The notes: generated from the sequence alone by a model not told the origin. A stretch of DNA of 24,421 nucleotides from Bacteroidales bacterium (GCA_004557185.1 SFEP01000036.1:1-24421), one strand, 5' to 3'. Counted from the stretch's first letter, positions 14,083-22,594 are shown. Program-made: numbers and translations.

Positions 14083-14655
14083 ATGCAACACACTTCATGG
14101 TCGCCCGCCGTCATGCTGGTGGATGCCGACTACCTTGACGCCACCGTCTTCGACCTCATCGTCAACTTCGAGCGCATGCTGGGCCGCCGCATCGAACAAG
14201 GCGACCTGTGCCACTGGCTCGACTGCATCGCGCTCGACGGCGGTCTCACCCCCGGCCATAACCAGGTGCAGGTGCTCTTTCTGCACAGCAAGACGAAGGA
14301 ACGGCTCGACAATTTTGCACCAGCCCACTTCGCCACTGAACTCGACGGGAAGGCCTTCAGCGACAACCTCGGCGAGTTCACCATGCACTCCTTTGCTGTG
14401 GAGAGCGTAGTGAGCGCCGACGAGTTCTTCATACAGTCGCTCACAACTCTGTGCGACGCCAAGGAAATCAAGCACCTCATGGTGGTGGGCCACATGCAGC
14501 GCCTGGGGCAGCGCATCACCACCCTCTGCCGCCAAACCGACGGAAAGGACATCACAGTGTTCGCCATGGAGCCCCTCAGCGGACGCGGATTTACGGGCGA
14601 AATACTGGGCTATTCACTCATGTCGGCCCTGGGCATCAAGGGCAGCGAACTCTAA
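14083..14655 (+). CDS. Conserved hypothetical protein, possibly of NYN/PIN-like fold
   Basis: The 190-residue protein has no signal peptide or membrane segment. It alternates beta-strand and helix in a Rossmann-like way: AVMLVDADYLD near the start, CHWLDCIALDGGL, VQVLFLHSK, a DNLGEF segment, KHLMVVGHM, ITVFAMEPLSGRGF and a final helix ILGYSLMSALGIK. From memory, close relatives occur at this place in other Bacteroidales (possibly DUF6621). The acidic start strand (VDAD) and the late strand followed by a helix and another strand recall NYN/PIN nucleases, but the usual second and third acidic clusters are not clear, so activity is doubtful. It ends the pth-S4 unit, being followed by a terminator. 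A link to RNA or translation quality control is inference from neighbours. Confidence 0.75.
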   Translation: MQHTSWSPAVMLVDADYLDATVFDLIVNFERMLGRRIEQGDLCHWLDCIALDGGLTPGHNQVQVLFLHSKTKERLDNFAPAHFATELDGKAFSDNLGEFTMHSFAVESVVSADEFFIQSLTTLCDAKEIKHLMVVGHMQRLGQRITTLCRQTDGKDITVFAMEPLSGRGFTGEILGYSLMSALGIKGSEL

Positions 14656-14714
14656 GGCATCAACAGCCACGGCCACGCACTGAGGTGACAGCAAGGTAGC
14701 AGCCTCAGCGATGG

Positions 14715-14745
14715 AAATGCCCCGCCTTTGCAGGGCATTTTCTTT
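14715..14745 (+). terminator. Terminator after the pth-S4-hypothetical unit
   Basis: AAATGCCC (14715-14722) pairs with GGGCATTT (14733-14740), followed by TCTTT. The T-tract overlaps the -33 box of the next promoter. Confidence 0.75.
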
Positions 14746-14773
14746 GTCCACCACACAGTTTCCACTACCTTTG
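14743..14773 (+). promoter_or_regulatory. Consensus promoter of the sigma-54 activator gene
   Basis: TTTG (14743-14746), 19 nt, then TACCTTTG (14766-14773) is an exact match to the housekeeping Bacteroidetes pattern. The leader to the ATG at 14887 is ~108 nt. The activator and genes behind it are therefore probably expressed constitutively rather than from a sigma-54 promoter. Confidence 0.85.
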
Positions 14774-14886
14774 CAGTCCACACACGTTCCAGCAGCCGGC
14801 CACGCTCGCAGTCAGCACCAGGCTGGCCACGGCACGTAGCGCCCTGTGCGCAAGCGGCATTTATCCTCAACAACAGACTACGCCAC

Positions 14887-16161
14887 ATGGACAGTTCGCT
14901 CATTACCCAGGTGAAACAGCGCTATGGCATTGTGGGCAACAACGAAGCGTTGCTCCGCGCCATCGACATAGCCCTCAAGATCGCCCCCGTCGACCTCTCG
15001 GTGCTCATCACCGGCGAAAACGGCGTGGGAAAGGAGGTATTTCCGCGCATCATACACGACCACAGCCTGCGCCGCGGCAAAAAGTACTTTGCCATCAACT
15101 GCGGCGCCATACCCGAGGGCACCATCGACTCCGAACTCTTCGGCCATGAGCGGGGAGCCTTTACGGGCGCCATCGACCAGCGCGAAGGCTACTTTGCCGC
15201 TGCCAACGGCGGCACGCTCTTCCTCGACGAGGTGGGCGAACTGCCGCTCGCCACACAAGCCCGGCTGCTGCGTGTGCTCGAAACGGGCGAATACATCCGC
15301 GTCGGTTCGAGCGAAGTGCGCAAAACGGATGTGCGCATCGTGGCCGCCACCAATGTCAAAATGGAGAAGGCCATCGCCGAGGGCAAATTCCGCGAAGACC
15401 TCTTCTACCGCCTAAGTTCGGTAGCCATCTCCGTACCGGCCTTGCGCGAACGTGGCGACGACGCCGCCCTGCTGTTCCGCAAGTTCGCCCTCGACATGAG
15501 CGAGAAATACCAGATGCCCCCCGTGCGTCTCAATCCCGAAGCGCAGCGCCTGCTCCTCGCCTACTCCTGGCCGGGCAACGTGAGACAACTCAAAAACCTG
15601 GCCGAAAACATGAGCGTAACGGCTGAGACCCGCGACATCACGCCCGACATCCTCAGCCGCTATCTGCCTGCCGAGTCGCGCCACCGCGATATTGTGCCCA
15701 TAGGGACCAAAACGGAGGGACACAGTTTTGAAAACGAGCGTGAAATACTTTATCAAATACTCTTCGACCTCCGCCGCGACGTCACAGAACTGAAGCGCAT
15801 CGTGGGGCAGCAGCACTACAAAATGCAACCCGACGACGCAGCCTCCCTCACCGACCACACGGCGCTGGCCTCCATGCACGCCGACCACCCGCTGCGGCGC
15901 GACCACAAGAACTTCCCGCTCGACGACATGCCCATCTCCGAGGCCGAAGAAATAACCGATGCCTACGAAGCCACCACGCCGCCACCCCCTCCTGCCCAGC
16001 CCGTCGCACCACCGCATGACGCCTCGCTCGACGAGGTGGAACGCACCATGATAGCACAGGCTCTCAACAAGCACAACGGGAGGCGCAAGGCCGCTGCCGT
16101 GCAACTGGGCATTTCAGAGCGCACACTCTATCGCAAAATCAAGGAATACGGCCTCGACTGA
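14887..16161 (+). CDS. Sigma-54-dependent transcriptional activator, Fis family, without receiver domain
   Basis: The 424-residue protein starts directly with the AAA+ domain: Walker A GENGVGKE (43-50), the sigma-54 contact loop GAFTGA (90-95), Walker B TLFLDE (110-115), FREDLFYRL with the arginine-finger region (168-176) and the sensor WPGNVRQL. A linker with a polar, variable stretch and a proline run (TTPPPPPAQP) leads to the C-terminal Fis-type HTH in the last 44 residues (NGRRKAAAVQLGISERTLYRKIKEY). No receiver or other sensor domain precedes the ATPase, so activity may be set by amount or by a partner protein. It is first in a unit with lptE, a TPR-like gene and secG, an order I recall from other Bacteroidales. 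The longer frame reaching 14728 contains the promoter and is not coding. Confidence 0.95.
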   Translation: MDSSLITQVKQRYGIVGNNEALLRAIDIALKIAPVDLSVLITGENGVGKEVFPRIIHDHSLRRGKKYFAINCGAIPEGTIDSELFGHERGAFTGAIDQREGYFAAANGGTLFLDEVGELPLATQARLLRVLETGEYIRVGSSEVRKTDVRIVAATNVKMEKAIAEGKFREDLFYRLSSVAISVPALRERGDDAALLFRKFALDMSEKYQMPPVRLNPEAQRLLLAYSWPGNVRQLKNLAENMSVTAETRDITPDILSRYLPAESRHRDIVPIGTKTEGHSFENEREILYQILFDLRRDVTELKRIVGQQHYKMQPDDAASLTDHTALASMHADHPLRRDHKNFPLDDMPISEAEEITDAYEATTPPPPPAQPVAPPHDASLDEVERTMIAQALNKHNGRRKAAAVQLGISERTLYRKIKEYGLD

Positions 16162-16204
16162 CCCTTTCCACTCCGCACCCCATCTCTCACAAGATATACG
16201 TCCG

Positions 16205-16720
16205 ATGAAGTTCACCAAGCACGCCGCCAACGCACTGCTGTGCCTCATGCTGATGCTACTCACAGCCTGCTCCATCAAAATTCAGATGACAGGCACGAAC
16301 ATCAACTACGACATTCTGAAAACCATTCAGATTGATAAAATCGCCAACCGCGCCCCCTACGGCTGGGCTCCCATGGAGGCCATGTTCAACAACAAGTTGC
16401 AGGACCTCTATGCCACCCAGACGCGACTGAAGCTCGTGAAGCGCGGCGGCGACCTGCAGGTGGCGGGCGAAATTGTCAGTTACGACCAGTTCAACAAGGC
16501 CGTATCGTCCGACGGCTTCTCCTCGCAAGTGCAACTGCGCATGACGGTGAACATACGTTTCACCAACACCAAGTCGGGACAGAAGTGGGAAAAACAATTC
16601 AGCGCTACCACGCAATATGACTCCACGCAGCAACTCACAGCCGTGCAAGAGTCGCTCGTAACCGAAATGGTGAAGGACCTCTGCGACCAGATATTCAACG
16701 CCACCGTGGCCGACTGGTAA
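16205..16720 (+). CDS. lptE: LPS-assembly lipoprotein LptE-like
   Basis: LptE is the outer-membrane lipoprotein plug of the LptD translocon that places lipopolysaccharide in the outer leaflet. The 171-residue precursor has a signal peptide with a clear lipobox (LMLLTAC, acylated Cys22). The mature part matches the Bacteroidetes LptE type: IDKIANRAPYGWAPMEAMFNNKLQDLY, then TRLKLVKRGGDLQVAGEIVSYD and a VNIRFTNTKSGQKWEKQFS strand pair, ending with a helix. The lipoprotein call is certain from sequence; the LptE assignment is family knowledge and fairly firm. It lies 43 nt behind the sigma-54 activator and 44 nt before the TPR-like gene, so the three are probably co-transcribed. Confidence 0.88.
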   Translation: MKFTKHAANALLCLMLMLLTACSIKIQMTGTNINYDILKTIQIDKIANRAPYGWAPMEAMFNNKLQDLYATQTRLKLVKRGGDLQVAGEIVSYDQFNKAVSSDGFSSQVQLRMTVNIRFTNTKSGQKWEKQFSATTQYDSTQQLTAVQESLVTEMVKDLCDQIFNATVADW

Positions 16721-16764
16721 ATGCCACACCCATACACTCTGTCCCTCACTGCCCTGCCCATACC

Positions 16765-17517
16765 ATGACCCACATTGCCGAACTCACCTTACACCCCGAA
16801 CGACTCGACAAGGAGACGCTGCACGAGTTGCGCGAACTGGTGGCCAAGTACCCCTACTACCAGGTGGCGCGGCTGCTGTTGCTGCAAAACCTCTTCCTCC
16901 TGCACGACCCCACCTTTGGCGAGGAACTGCGGCGCGCAGCACTCTTCCTCCCCGACAGGCGAGTGCTCTTCCGCATGGTTGAGGGCAGCAACTACGACAT
17001 CAAGCCCACACCCCTGTCGCTCCACGAGGCTCCCGCCGAGAGCGGCACCGACCGCACGACCTCACTCATCGACGACTTTCTGCGCACGGCCGACGACCCC
17101 ACCACAGCAGCCCACCGCCCACTCTCCATGGCCGACGCCGCTACCGATTACGCCGCCTTCCTGCTGCGTCTCGACGACGCACCCTCGCCACCGACCGATG
17201 AACCCGAGAGCCAGACCACACGCACACACTCACTCATCGACGACTTCATTGAGCACCAGGACGAACGCATACAACTGCCCGAAGAACTGACCTACGTGCC
17301 CGATGTGAGCAACGACGACGAAAGTGCCAACACACCTGCCGACGAGGCATTCCTGACCATGACGCTCGCCAAAATCTATATCAAACAGCAGCGTTACGAG
17401 AAAGCACTTGAAATTATGCAAAAGGTAAATTTGAATAATCCGAAAAAAAGTGCTTACTTTGCAGACCAAATACGATTTCTACATAAGCTGATAATCAATA
17501 AAAACCATCAAAAATAA
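16765..17517 (+). CDS. TPR-like cytoplasmic protein upstream of secG
   Basis: The 250-residue protein has no signal peptide. The N-terminal part (1-75) is helical with the pattern LHELRELVAKYPYYQVARLLLLQNLF, as in Bacteroidetes proteins annotated as tetratricopeptide. The middle (~80-190) is acidic, Pro/Thr-rich and probably disordered. The C-terminus (195-245) has one TPR-like helix pair (TLAKIYIKQQRYEKALEIMQKVNLNNPKKSAYFADQ in two parts). The motif SLIDDF occurs twice in the disordered region (100-105 and 156-161), each time followed by a helix-like polar stretch, which suggests duplicated docking motifs. It ends 8 nt before secG. A role near protein export or envelope assembly is inference from position only. 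Confidence 0.82.
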   Translation: MTHIAELTLHPERLDKETLHELRELVAKYPYYQVARLLLLQNLFLLHDPTFGEELRRAALFLPDRRVLFRMVEGSNYDIKPTPLSLHEAPAESGTDRTTSLIDDFLRTADDPTTAAHRPLSMADAATDYAAFLLRLDDAPSPPTDEPESQTTRTHSLIDDFIEHQDERIQLPEELTYVPDVSNDDESANTPADEAFLTMTLAKIYIKQQRYEKALEIMQKVNLNNPKKSAYFADQIRFLHKLIINKNHQK

Positions 17518-17525
17518 CCAATCAC

Positions 17526-17858
17526 ATGTATTCTGTACTTGTCATCCTGGCTGTCATCACTGCCGTACTGCTTACTTTCATCGTACTTATACAGGAGTCG
17601 AAAGGCGGCGGCCTGGCATCCAACTTTGCCTCGTCAAACCAGATTATGGGCGTACGCAAGACAACTGATGTGGTAGAAAAAGCCACTTGGACGCTCGCTG
17701 CCCTGCTCGTAGTCTTCTCCGTAGCCACCATCTTCTTTGCCCCGCGCACCGTCGATCGCGACAGCGTGGTTACATCTGCCAAGACCGAGGCTCCCGCAGC
17801 ACCTCAGGCTCCTGCAGCTCCTGCAGCCCCCGCTGCTCCCGCAACGCCCGCCAACTAA
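17526..17858 (+). CDS. secG: Preprotein translocase subunit SecG
   Basis: SecG is the small accessory subunit of the SecYEG inner-membrane channel. The 110-residue protein has two membrane helices (about 3-22 and 53-72). Between them lies the cytoplasmic loop with the conserved LIQESKGGGLASNFASSNQIMGVRKTTD region, including the diagnostic QESKGGGL and the FL/TD-type segment before helix 2. The tail after helix 2 is a low-complexity run of Ala-Pro repeats, longer than in proteobacterial SecG but common in this phylum. It is last before a very strong terminator, so it ends the activator-lptE-TPR-secG unit. Confidence 0.95.
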   Translation: MYSVLVILAVITAVLLTFIVLIQESKGGGLASNFASSNQIMGVRKTTDVVEKATWTLAALLVVFSVATIFFAPRTVDRDSVVTSAKTEAPAAPQAPAAPAAPAAPATPAN

Positions 17859-17910
17859 GGGCTGGCGGCACACAGGCGGCACACAGGAACACTCCTGACA
17901 CCCACCCTAC

Positions 17911-17953
17911 ACCGAACGACGGGCATGCAGCATGCCTTACGTTCGGTTTTTTT
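17911..17953 (+). terminator. Strong intrinsic terminator after secG
   Basis: ACCGAACG (17911-17918) pairs with CGTTCGGT (17940-17947), and within it GGCATGC (17922-17928) pairs with GCATGCC (17930-17936). Seven T residues follow (17947-17953). Confidence 0.9.
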
Positions 17954-17978
17954 CGTCACCTACGCCCCACACCCACCC

Positions 17979-19079
17979 ATGTCCATCTACTTCTTCCTCT
18001 TTCTTCTGCTCTTCTTCAGCGTAGCCCAGGCCGACAGTATCACGCTGGTGTGGAGCATGTGCCTTGGCCGAGCAGCCCAGCACCACCCCTGGCTGTGGGG
18101 CATCCTCCTCACGCTGCTCCTGCTGCTGCCGGCCCGCTGGTGCGTAGGCCGTTTGCGGCGCACGCAGCACTGGCCCTACACCCCCTATGTGCTGATGGCC
18201 TGGCTGTGCGTCACGCTCACCAGTATGCCCGTGCTCACCGTCACGCAGAGCCTGAAGCAAGCCCTCTGCGCCCTGCTCATCGGCACCATCGGCCACAGCG
18301 TTTGGCGCTGGAAGCAAAAACGCCGCACCACAGCGCGCCACGCATGGGAAACCCTCATGCCACGCATGCTCTTGCTGCTCTCACTCAGCGTCTACATCGG
18401 TCTGCTGCCGGCCACCACCGACGTCGAACAGTATGAAATGCAGACCGCACGACTGGTGCGTGAGGCCCACCCCACTCCGCCGCATCTGCCCGGCAGCCAA
18501 TCGTTAGCCGTTAGCCAGCGGCTCTTTGCCGAGCGATGCTACGCCCTTAGCCTGCATCCCTCCTCACTGCCCGAAGCGCTGTGGCACTGGCCCGTGCCCC
18601 CCCGATGCAGCAGCGCACACCTGCTCTTGCCACACGATGCCCGGCAGCACCTCCTGCTCCCCCCCGACAGCCTATACCAGCGGTTGGGAGCGCGTCCGCT
18701 GCCCAATGAGGCGCCGCTCGCCTACTTCAAGCGCTGCGCCCATCTGCAGGGAGCCACACCCAGCGTGGCGGCCGACTACTACCTCTGCGGCCTGCTGCTC
18801 GACAGGCACATCGACCTCTTTGCACGCGAGGTAGCCGTTTTCTACAAGCAAGCCTTGCAGGCGCAGGCACTCCCCCACTACTATGCCGAGGCTATGTTGC
18901 TCTACACCCACCTGCGCACCAACCCCCTGCACGTCTACCTGCCCGCCTCCCTCGAAGCCAACTACCTCGACTTCACCGCCATGGCCGACAGCCTGCACCA
19001 GCCGCAAGTACGCCAGAACCTCACCCGCTACACTTACGGCGAAACCTATTATTGGTACTATCACTTGGCTCCGCGCTAA
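17979..19079 (+). CDS. Unrecognised integral membrane protein with soluble helical C-terminal half
   Basis: The 366-residue protein has a hydrophobic start ending in a signal-peptidase-like AQA, then about four more membrane segments (GILLTLLLLLPARW, PYVLMAWLCVTLTSMPVLTV, ALCALLIGTIGHSVW, PRMLLLLSLSVYIGLLP). From about residue 150 it is soluble and helix-rich, with TPR-like pieces (FAERCYALSLHP, VAADYYLCGLLLDRHIDLF, LPHYYAEAMLLYTH). The layout resembles a shortened DUF6057-type Bacteroidetes protein, which I cannot confirm. It begins 26 nt after the secG T-tract; no convincing promoter is visible. The start MSIYFFLF was chosen over ATG 17925 because the latter lies inside the terminator hairpin. 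Function unknown. Confidence 0.75.
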   Translation: MSIYFFLFLLLFFSVAQADSITLVWSMCLGRAAQHHPWLWGILLTLLLLLPARWCVGRLRRTQHWPYTPYVLMAWLCVTLTSMPVLTVTQSLKQALCALLIGTIGHSVWRWKQKRRTTARHAWETLMPRMLLLLSLSVYIGLLPATTDVEQYEMQTARLVREAHPTPPHLPGSQSLAVSQRLFAERCYALSLHPSSLPEALWHWPVPPRCSSAHLLLPHDARQHLLLPPDSLYQRLGARPLPNEAPLAYFKRCAHLQGATPSVAADYYLCGLLLDRHIDLFAREVAVFYKQALQAQALPHYYAEAMLLYTHLRTNPLHVYLPASLEANYLDFTAMADSLHQPQVRQNLTRYTYGETYYWYYHLAPR

Positions 19080-19105
19080 ACGCCCAGCAGAGCCGTTACG
19101 AAACG

Positions 19106-19142
19106 CAGCGGGGATGCCGCCCATCAGGTGGCATCCCCGCTG
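19106..19142. terminator. Bidirectional terminator between converging genes
   Basis: CAGCGGGGATGCC (19106-19118) pairs perfectly with 19130-19142 (13 bp). An AT palindrome ATTATATATAAT (19147-19158) follows. The hairpin sits between the plus-strand membrane protein and the minus-strand ddh gene, whose stop codons are only 88 nt apart. Confidence 0.75.
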
Positions 19143-19167
19143 TCCTATTATATATAATGGTGTGGTC

Positions 19168-20067
19168 TTATACAAGGTGGCGGATGAGGTCCTCGCGGTC
19201 GCCGGGAAGGAGGTCGATGACGGGTACTTCAATCATGGTGTAGCAGCCGGGACGCTGACGCATGGCGGCGCGAGCCACACACACCAGCACCTGGCCGGTG
19301 AGGGCGGGGTTGTTGATGCGCATGTTGAACTCGAAGAGTTGGTTCTGGGTAACGCCGCTCACGCCTTTGCGGGTGAGGTTCACGCCGTGGCCCATGTCGA
19401 TGACGTCGTCCACGCTGGGCACCACCGTCACGTGCGTCTCGTCGTTCACGAAGTAGGGGTCGCTCTTGATGGCGGCAGCCACGGTTTCATAGTCGTAGCC
19501 GTCCTTCAGTTCGATGTAGACCATGCGGCGGTGAATGCCGGTGCCTGTGGGAATGGTCATGCTCAGGGCCTTCTTCACGCCCTCCACGGCCTTCACGGCC
19601 ACGGTGTGCCCCATGCTCATGCCCGGACCGAAGTTGGTGTAGGTGATGCCCTTAGGAGCGATGGCTTGCAGCAGGGAGCGCACCACGGAGTCGGAGCCCG
19701 GGTCCCAGCCGGCCGAAATGATGCTCACGGCCCCATGTTCCTTGGCCACGGCATCGAGCGAGCGGCGCAGGTCCACTATCTGGGTGTGAATGTCGAAGCT
19801 GTCGACGGTATGGATGCCCAGCGCCAGCATTTCCTTGGCGTAGGCTTCCACGCTACGGGTAGGTGTGGCGAGAATGGCCACATCCACCTGGCCCAGTTCG
19901 CGTATGTCGCTCGTCACGGTGTACTTTTCCAGTTCGGCGGGACGGTTGGCGGCGCCCTGTCGGCGCACAATGCCGGCCACTTCAAAGTCGGGAGCAGCCT
20001 CCAAGGCCTGCAGTGTGTAGCGGCCGATGTTGCCGTAGCCCACTACGGCGGCTCTGATTTTCTTCAT
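19168..20067 (-). CDS. ddh: meso-Diaminopimelate D-dehydrogenase
   Basis: Ddh catalyses reversible NADPH-dependent amination of tetrahydrodipicolinate to meso-diaminopimelate in one step, feeding peptidoglycan and lysine. The 299-residue protein has a Rossmann start (VVGYGNIGRYTL, glycines 10, 12 and 15) and DSFDIH at 89-94. It also has the substrate-site segment SAGWDPGSDS at 118-127 and FGPGMSMGHT at 146-155, which parallel the Corynebacterium enzyme. The fold then continues to a short C-terminal segment with IEVPVIDLLPGDRED. It lies 58 nt behind the murF-alr fusion on the same strand with no terminator between, so the D-Ala and meso-DAP steps of the muropeptide stem are probably co-expressed. 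The bases before its start are AT-rich (ACAAACACAAAAATG), typical of this phylum. Confidence 0.95.
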   Translation of the reverse strand: MKKIRAAVVGYGNIGRYTLQALEAAPDFEVAGIVRRQGAANRPAELEKYTVTSDIRELGQVDVAILATPTRSVEAYAKEMLALGIHTVDSFDIHTQIVDLRRSLDAVAKEHGAVSIISAGWDPGSDSVVRSLLQAIAPKGITYTNFGPGMSMGHTVAVKAVEGVKKALSMTIPTGTGIHRRMVYIELKDGYDYETVAAAIKSDPYFVNDETHVTVVPSVDDVIDMGHGVNLTRKGVSGVTQNQLFEFNMRINNPALTGQVLVCVARAAMRQRPGCYTMIEVPVIDLLPGDREDLIRHLV

Positions 20068-20125
20068 TTTTGTGTTTGTTTTATTGGGGATAATTGAAAT
20101 GTCTTGTGAAATGCCTCCGCGCGGC

Positions 20126-22594
20126 TCAACCGCGGAAGTAGACGCGCTTGACGCGGTTGCTGACGGAGGTGAGCACCTCGTAGGGTATCGTCTGCAACTG
20201 GTCGCTGAGCACAGTTACGGGCAGCTGGTCGCCGAAGATTTCCACCGTGTCGCCCTCCTCGCAGGCAATGTCGGTCACGTCAATCATACATACGTCCATG
20301 CAAATGTTGCCCACGTAGGGAGCCCGCTGCCCGTTCACCAGGCAGTAGCCCGCGCGGTTGCCCAGGTGGCGGTTCAGACCGTCTGCGTAGCCAATAGGAA
20401 TGGCGGCGATGCGCGAGTCGCGCTCCACCACGGTGCGGCGTGAGTAGCCTATGCTGTCGCCAGCGGGCACACGGCGTATTTGCAGAATGGTGGTGCGGAG
20501 CGAGGCCACGTTGTGCAGGATGCGGTTGTCAATGGGGTCCACGCCATAGAGGCCCAGCCCCAGGCGCACCATGTCGAGGTGGCGTTCGGGGAAGCGTTCG
20601 ATGCCTGCACTGTTGCAAATGTGGCGCAGAATTTTGTGGTTGAAGGCTTGCTGCAGGGTAAGCGAGGCGTCGTCGAACAAGCGGAACTGCTCAGCCGAGA
20701 AAGCGTCGAAGTCCGCACCATCGCTACCCACAAAGTGCGAGAATACCGAGCGCGGCACCAGCGCCGTTTGGTGCGTCAGGCGGTCGATGAGTACAGGCAT
20801 GTCGGCCCGGGCATCGAAGCCCAAGCGGTGCATGCCCGTGTCAATCTTGATGTGTACGGGGAAAGCCTGTATGCCCTCCTTTTCAGCGGCGCGTATCAGC
20901 GCCTCCAGCAGTTTGAAACTGTACACCTCGGGCTCGAGTTCGTATTCAAAGAGGGTGTGAAAGGCCGACATCTCAGGGTTCATCACGATGATACCCGCCG
21001 TGATGCCTGCGCGGCGCAGTTCGGCGCCCTCGTCGGCCACGGCCACGGCCAGGTAGTCCACGCCCTTGTCCTGCAGCGTACGGGCAATCTCTACGCTGCC
21101 TGCGCCGTAGGCCGAAGCCTTCACCATGCAGGTGATGCGGGTGCCAGGTTTCATGAAGGAGCGGTAGTAGTCCAGGTTCTGCGTGAGTGCTTCCAGGTTC
21201 ACGTCGAGGGTGGTTTCGTGCACCCGCAGCGAGAGGGCCGCCGTCACCTGCTCAAAACCAAAGCAGCGCGCGCCCTTGATGAGCACCATGTCGCCCTGCA
21301 GCGTGTCGAGCATACCGCTGGCCAGCAGGGCCTCGCTGGTGGGGAAAAAGGCTTTGGGCAGGTTGAAGAGGGCCTGCATCTGCGTCAGTGCCGAACCTAC
21401 GCCTATGAGCATCTGCACGCCACGGCGCTCCACCATGTTGGCCACGGTGGCATAGAGTTCGGTGGGCGGCACACCCGTTTGCAGTAAGTCGGAGAGTATG
21501 AGCGTGCGCCGTGCACCCTGCTCCGGCCGGCGGTTCATGAAGTCGAGGGCAATGTCGAGCGAGGCCACGTCGCTGTTGTAGGCATCGTTGATGAGCGTGC
21601 AGCCCCTCACGCCCTGTATCACTTCGAGGCGCATGGCCACAGGTTCCAGCCGTTCCATGCGGCGTGCCACGTCAGCAGGCGTCAGCCCTAAGTACAGGCA
21701 CACAGCCAGGCAGTGCATGCTGTTGGCCACCGAGGCGTCGTCGGCAAAGGGCAGACTGTACTGCTCCTCCTGTCCGCGCCAAGCGTAGTGTACGGTGGCC
21801 GTGCGCTCGTCCTTGTCCACCCCTTTCACGTAGAGGGGGCGTCGCTCGTCGCATGCCGACCACGCCAGCACCTCGCCGCCATAGGCCATCGTGCCCAAGC
21901 ATTCGGCTATCACGGGGTCGTCGGCGTTGCACACCAGCACGTCGGCGTCCTTGAAGAGGGAGAGTTTCTCCATGCATTTCTCCTGCAGGGTGGCAAAATT
22001 CTCCTGATGGGCAGGGCCTATGTTCGTCATCACGCCTATGGTGGGCTGTATGATGGCGCGCAGGGCGGCCATTTCGCCGGGCTGCGATATGCCGGCCTCA
22101 AACACGCCCACTTGGCTGTGCTCATTCAGTTGGCACACCGAGAGGGGCACGCCCACCTGCGAGTTGTAGGAGCGGGGCGAACGGGTTACGTGGTGCGAAG
22201 GGGCGAGCAACTGGTAGAGCCACTCCTTCACCACCGTCTTGCCGTTGGAGCCCGTCACGCCCACCACGGGCACATCGAACTCCTCTCTGTGGCGCTCAGC
22301 CAGGCGTTGCAGGGCCTTGAGCGGACTGACCACGAGCAGGAAGTTGGCTTCGGGATAAAGGCTCTCGTGCCCCTGCGGCACGGTGCCCACCACAAAGTTG
22401 CGCACGCCGCGGCGGTAGAGGTCGGCTATGTAAAGGTGGCCGTCGCCCAAACGGGTGCGCAGCGCAAAGAAGAGGGTGCTCTCGGGGAAGGCGAGCGAAC
22501 GGCTGTCGGTGAGCAGCCAGTCGATGACGGCCGGACACGTGCCGAAGCGGCGCGCGCCAATGAGGGCGGTTATGTTGTCGATGGTGTAGTGCAT
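20126..22594 (-). CDS. Bifunctional MurF ligase-alanine racemase
   Basis: One 822-residue protein joins two enzymes. Residues 1-~450 are MurF, which adds D-Ala-D-Ala to UDP-MurNAc-tripeptide: ATP site GVTGSNGKT at 112-120, NIGPAH at 191-196 and the Mur C-terminal domain with LILSDLLQTG near 365. Residues ~458-822 are a PLP-dependent alanine racemase: Lys492 in CMVKASAYGAGS carries the cofactor, Arg590 lies in GMHRLGF, and Tyr717 in SIGYSRR is the catalytic tyrosine, with IPIGYADG and GNICMDVCMIDVT following. The family's usual KANAYGHG is KASAYGAG here, which I regard as a phylum variant. The fusion channels D-alanine supply toward the ligase and is characteristic of Bacteroidetes. It is preceded by the GSCFA gene (gap 54 nt, AT-rich bases before the ATG) and followed by ddh. 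Confidence 0.96.
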   Translation of the reverse strand: MHYTIDNITALIGARRFGTCPAVIDWLLTDSRSLAFPESTLFFALRTRLGDGHLYIADLYRRGVRNFVVGTVPQGHESLYPEANFLLVVSPLKALQRLAERHREEFDVPVVGVTGSNGKTVVKEWLYQLLAPSHHVTRSPRSYNSQVGVPLSVCQLNEHSQVGVFEAGISQPGEMAALRAIIQPTIGVMTNIGPAHQENFATLQEKCMEKLSLFKDADVLVCNADDPVIAECLGTMAYGGEVLAWSACDERRPLYVKGVDKDERTATVHYAWRGQEEQYSLPFADDASVANSMHCLAVCLYLGLTPADVARRMERLEPVAMRLEVIQGVRGCTLINDAYNSDVASLDIALDFMNRRPEQGARRTLILSDLLQTGVPPTELYATVANMVERRGVQMLIGVGSALTQMQALFNLPKAFFPTSEALLASGMLDTLQGDMVLIKGARCFGFEQVTAALSLRVHETTLDVNLEALTQNLDYYRSFMKPGTRITCMVKASAYGAGSVEIARTLQDKGVDYLAVAVADEGAELRRAGITAGIIVMNPEMSAFHTLFEYELEPEVYSFKLLEALIRAAEKEGIQAFPVHIKIDTGMHRLGFDARADMPVLIDRLTHQTALVPRSVFSHFVGSDGADFDAFSAEQFRLFDDASLTLQQAFNHKILRHICNSAGIERFPERHLDMVRLGLGLYGVDPIDNRILHNVASLRTTILQIRRVPAGDSIGYSRRTVVERDSRIAAIPIGYADGLNRHLGNRAGYCLVNGQRAPYVGNICMDVCMIDVTDIACEEGDTVEIFGDQLPVTVLSDQLQTIPYEVLTSVSNRVKRVYFRG

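Noticed and set aside
14887..16161. Transfer RNA, ribosomal RNA or sigma-54 -24/-12 promoters in the window
   Set aside because: No tRNA T-loop/acceptor pattern or rRNA segment was recognised anywhere, and no TGGCAC-N5-TTGC promoter was seen near the activator or other genes.
18883..20097. 404-codon plus-strand frame crossing the convergent terminator
   Set aside because: It begins in another frame of the membrane protein, runs through a terminator hairpin, and continues antisense to ddh.
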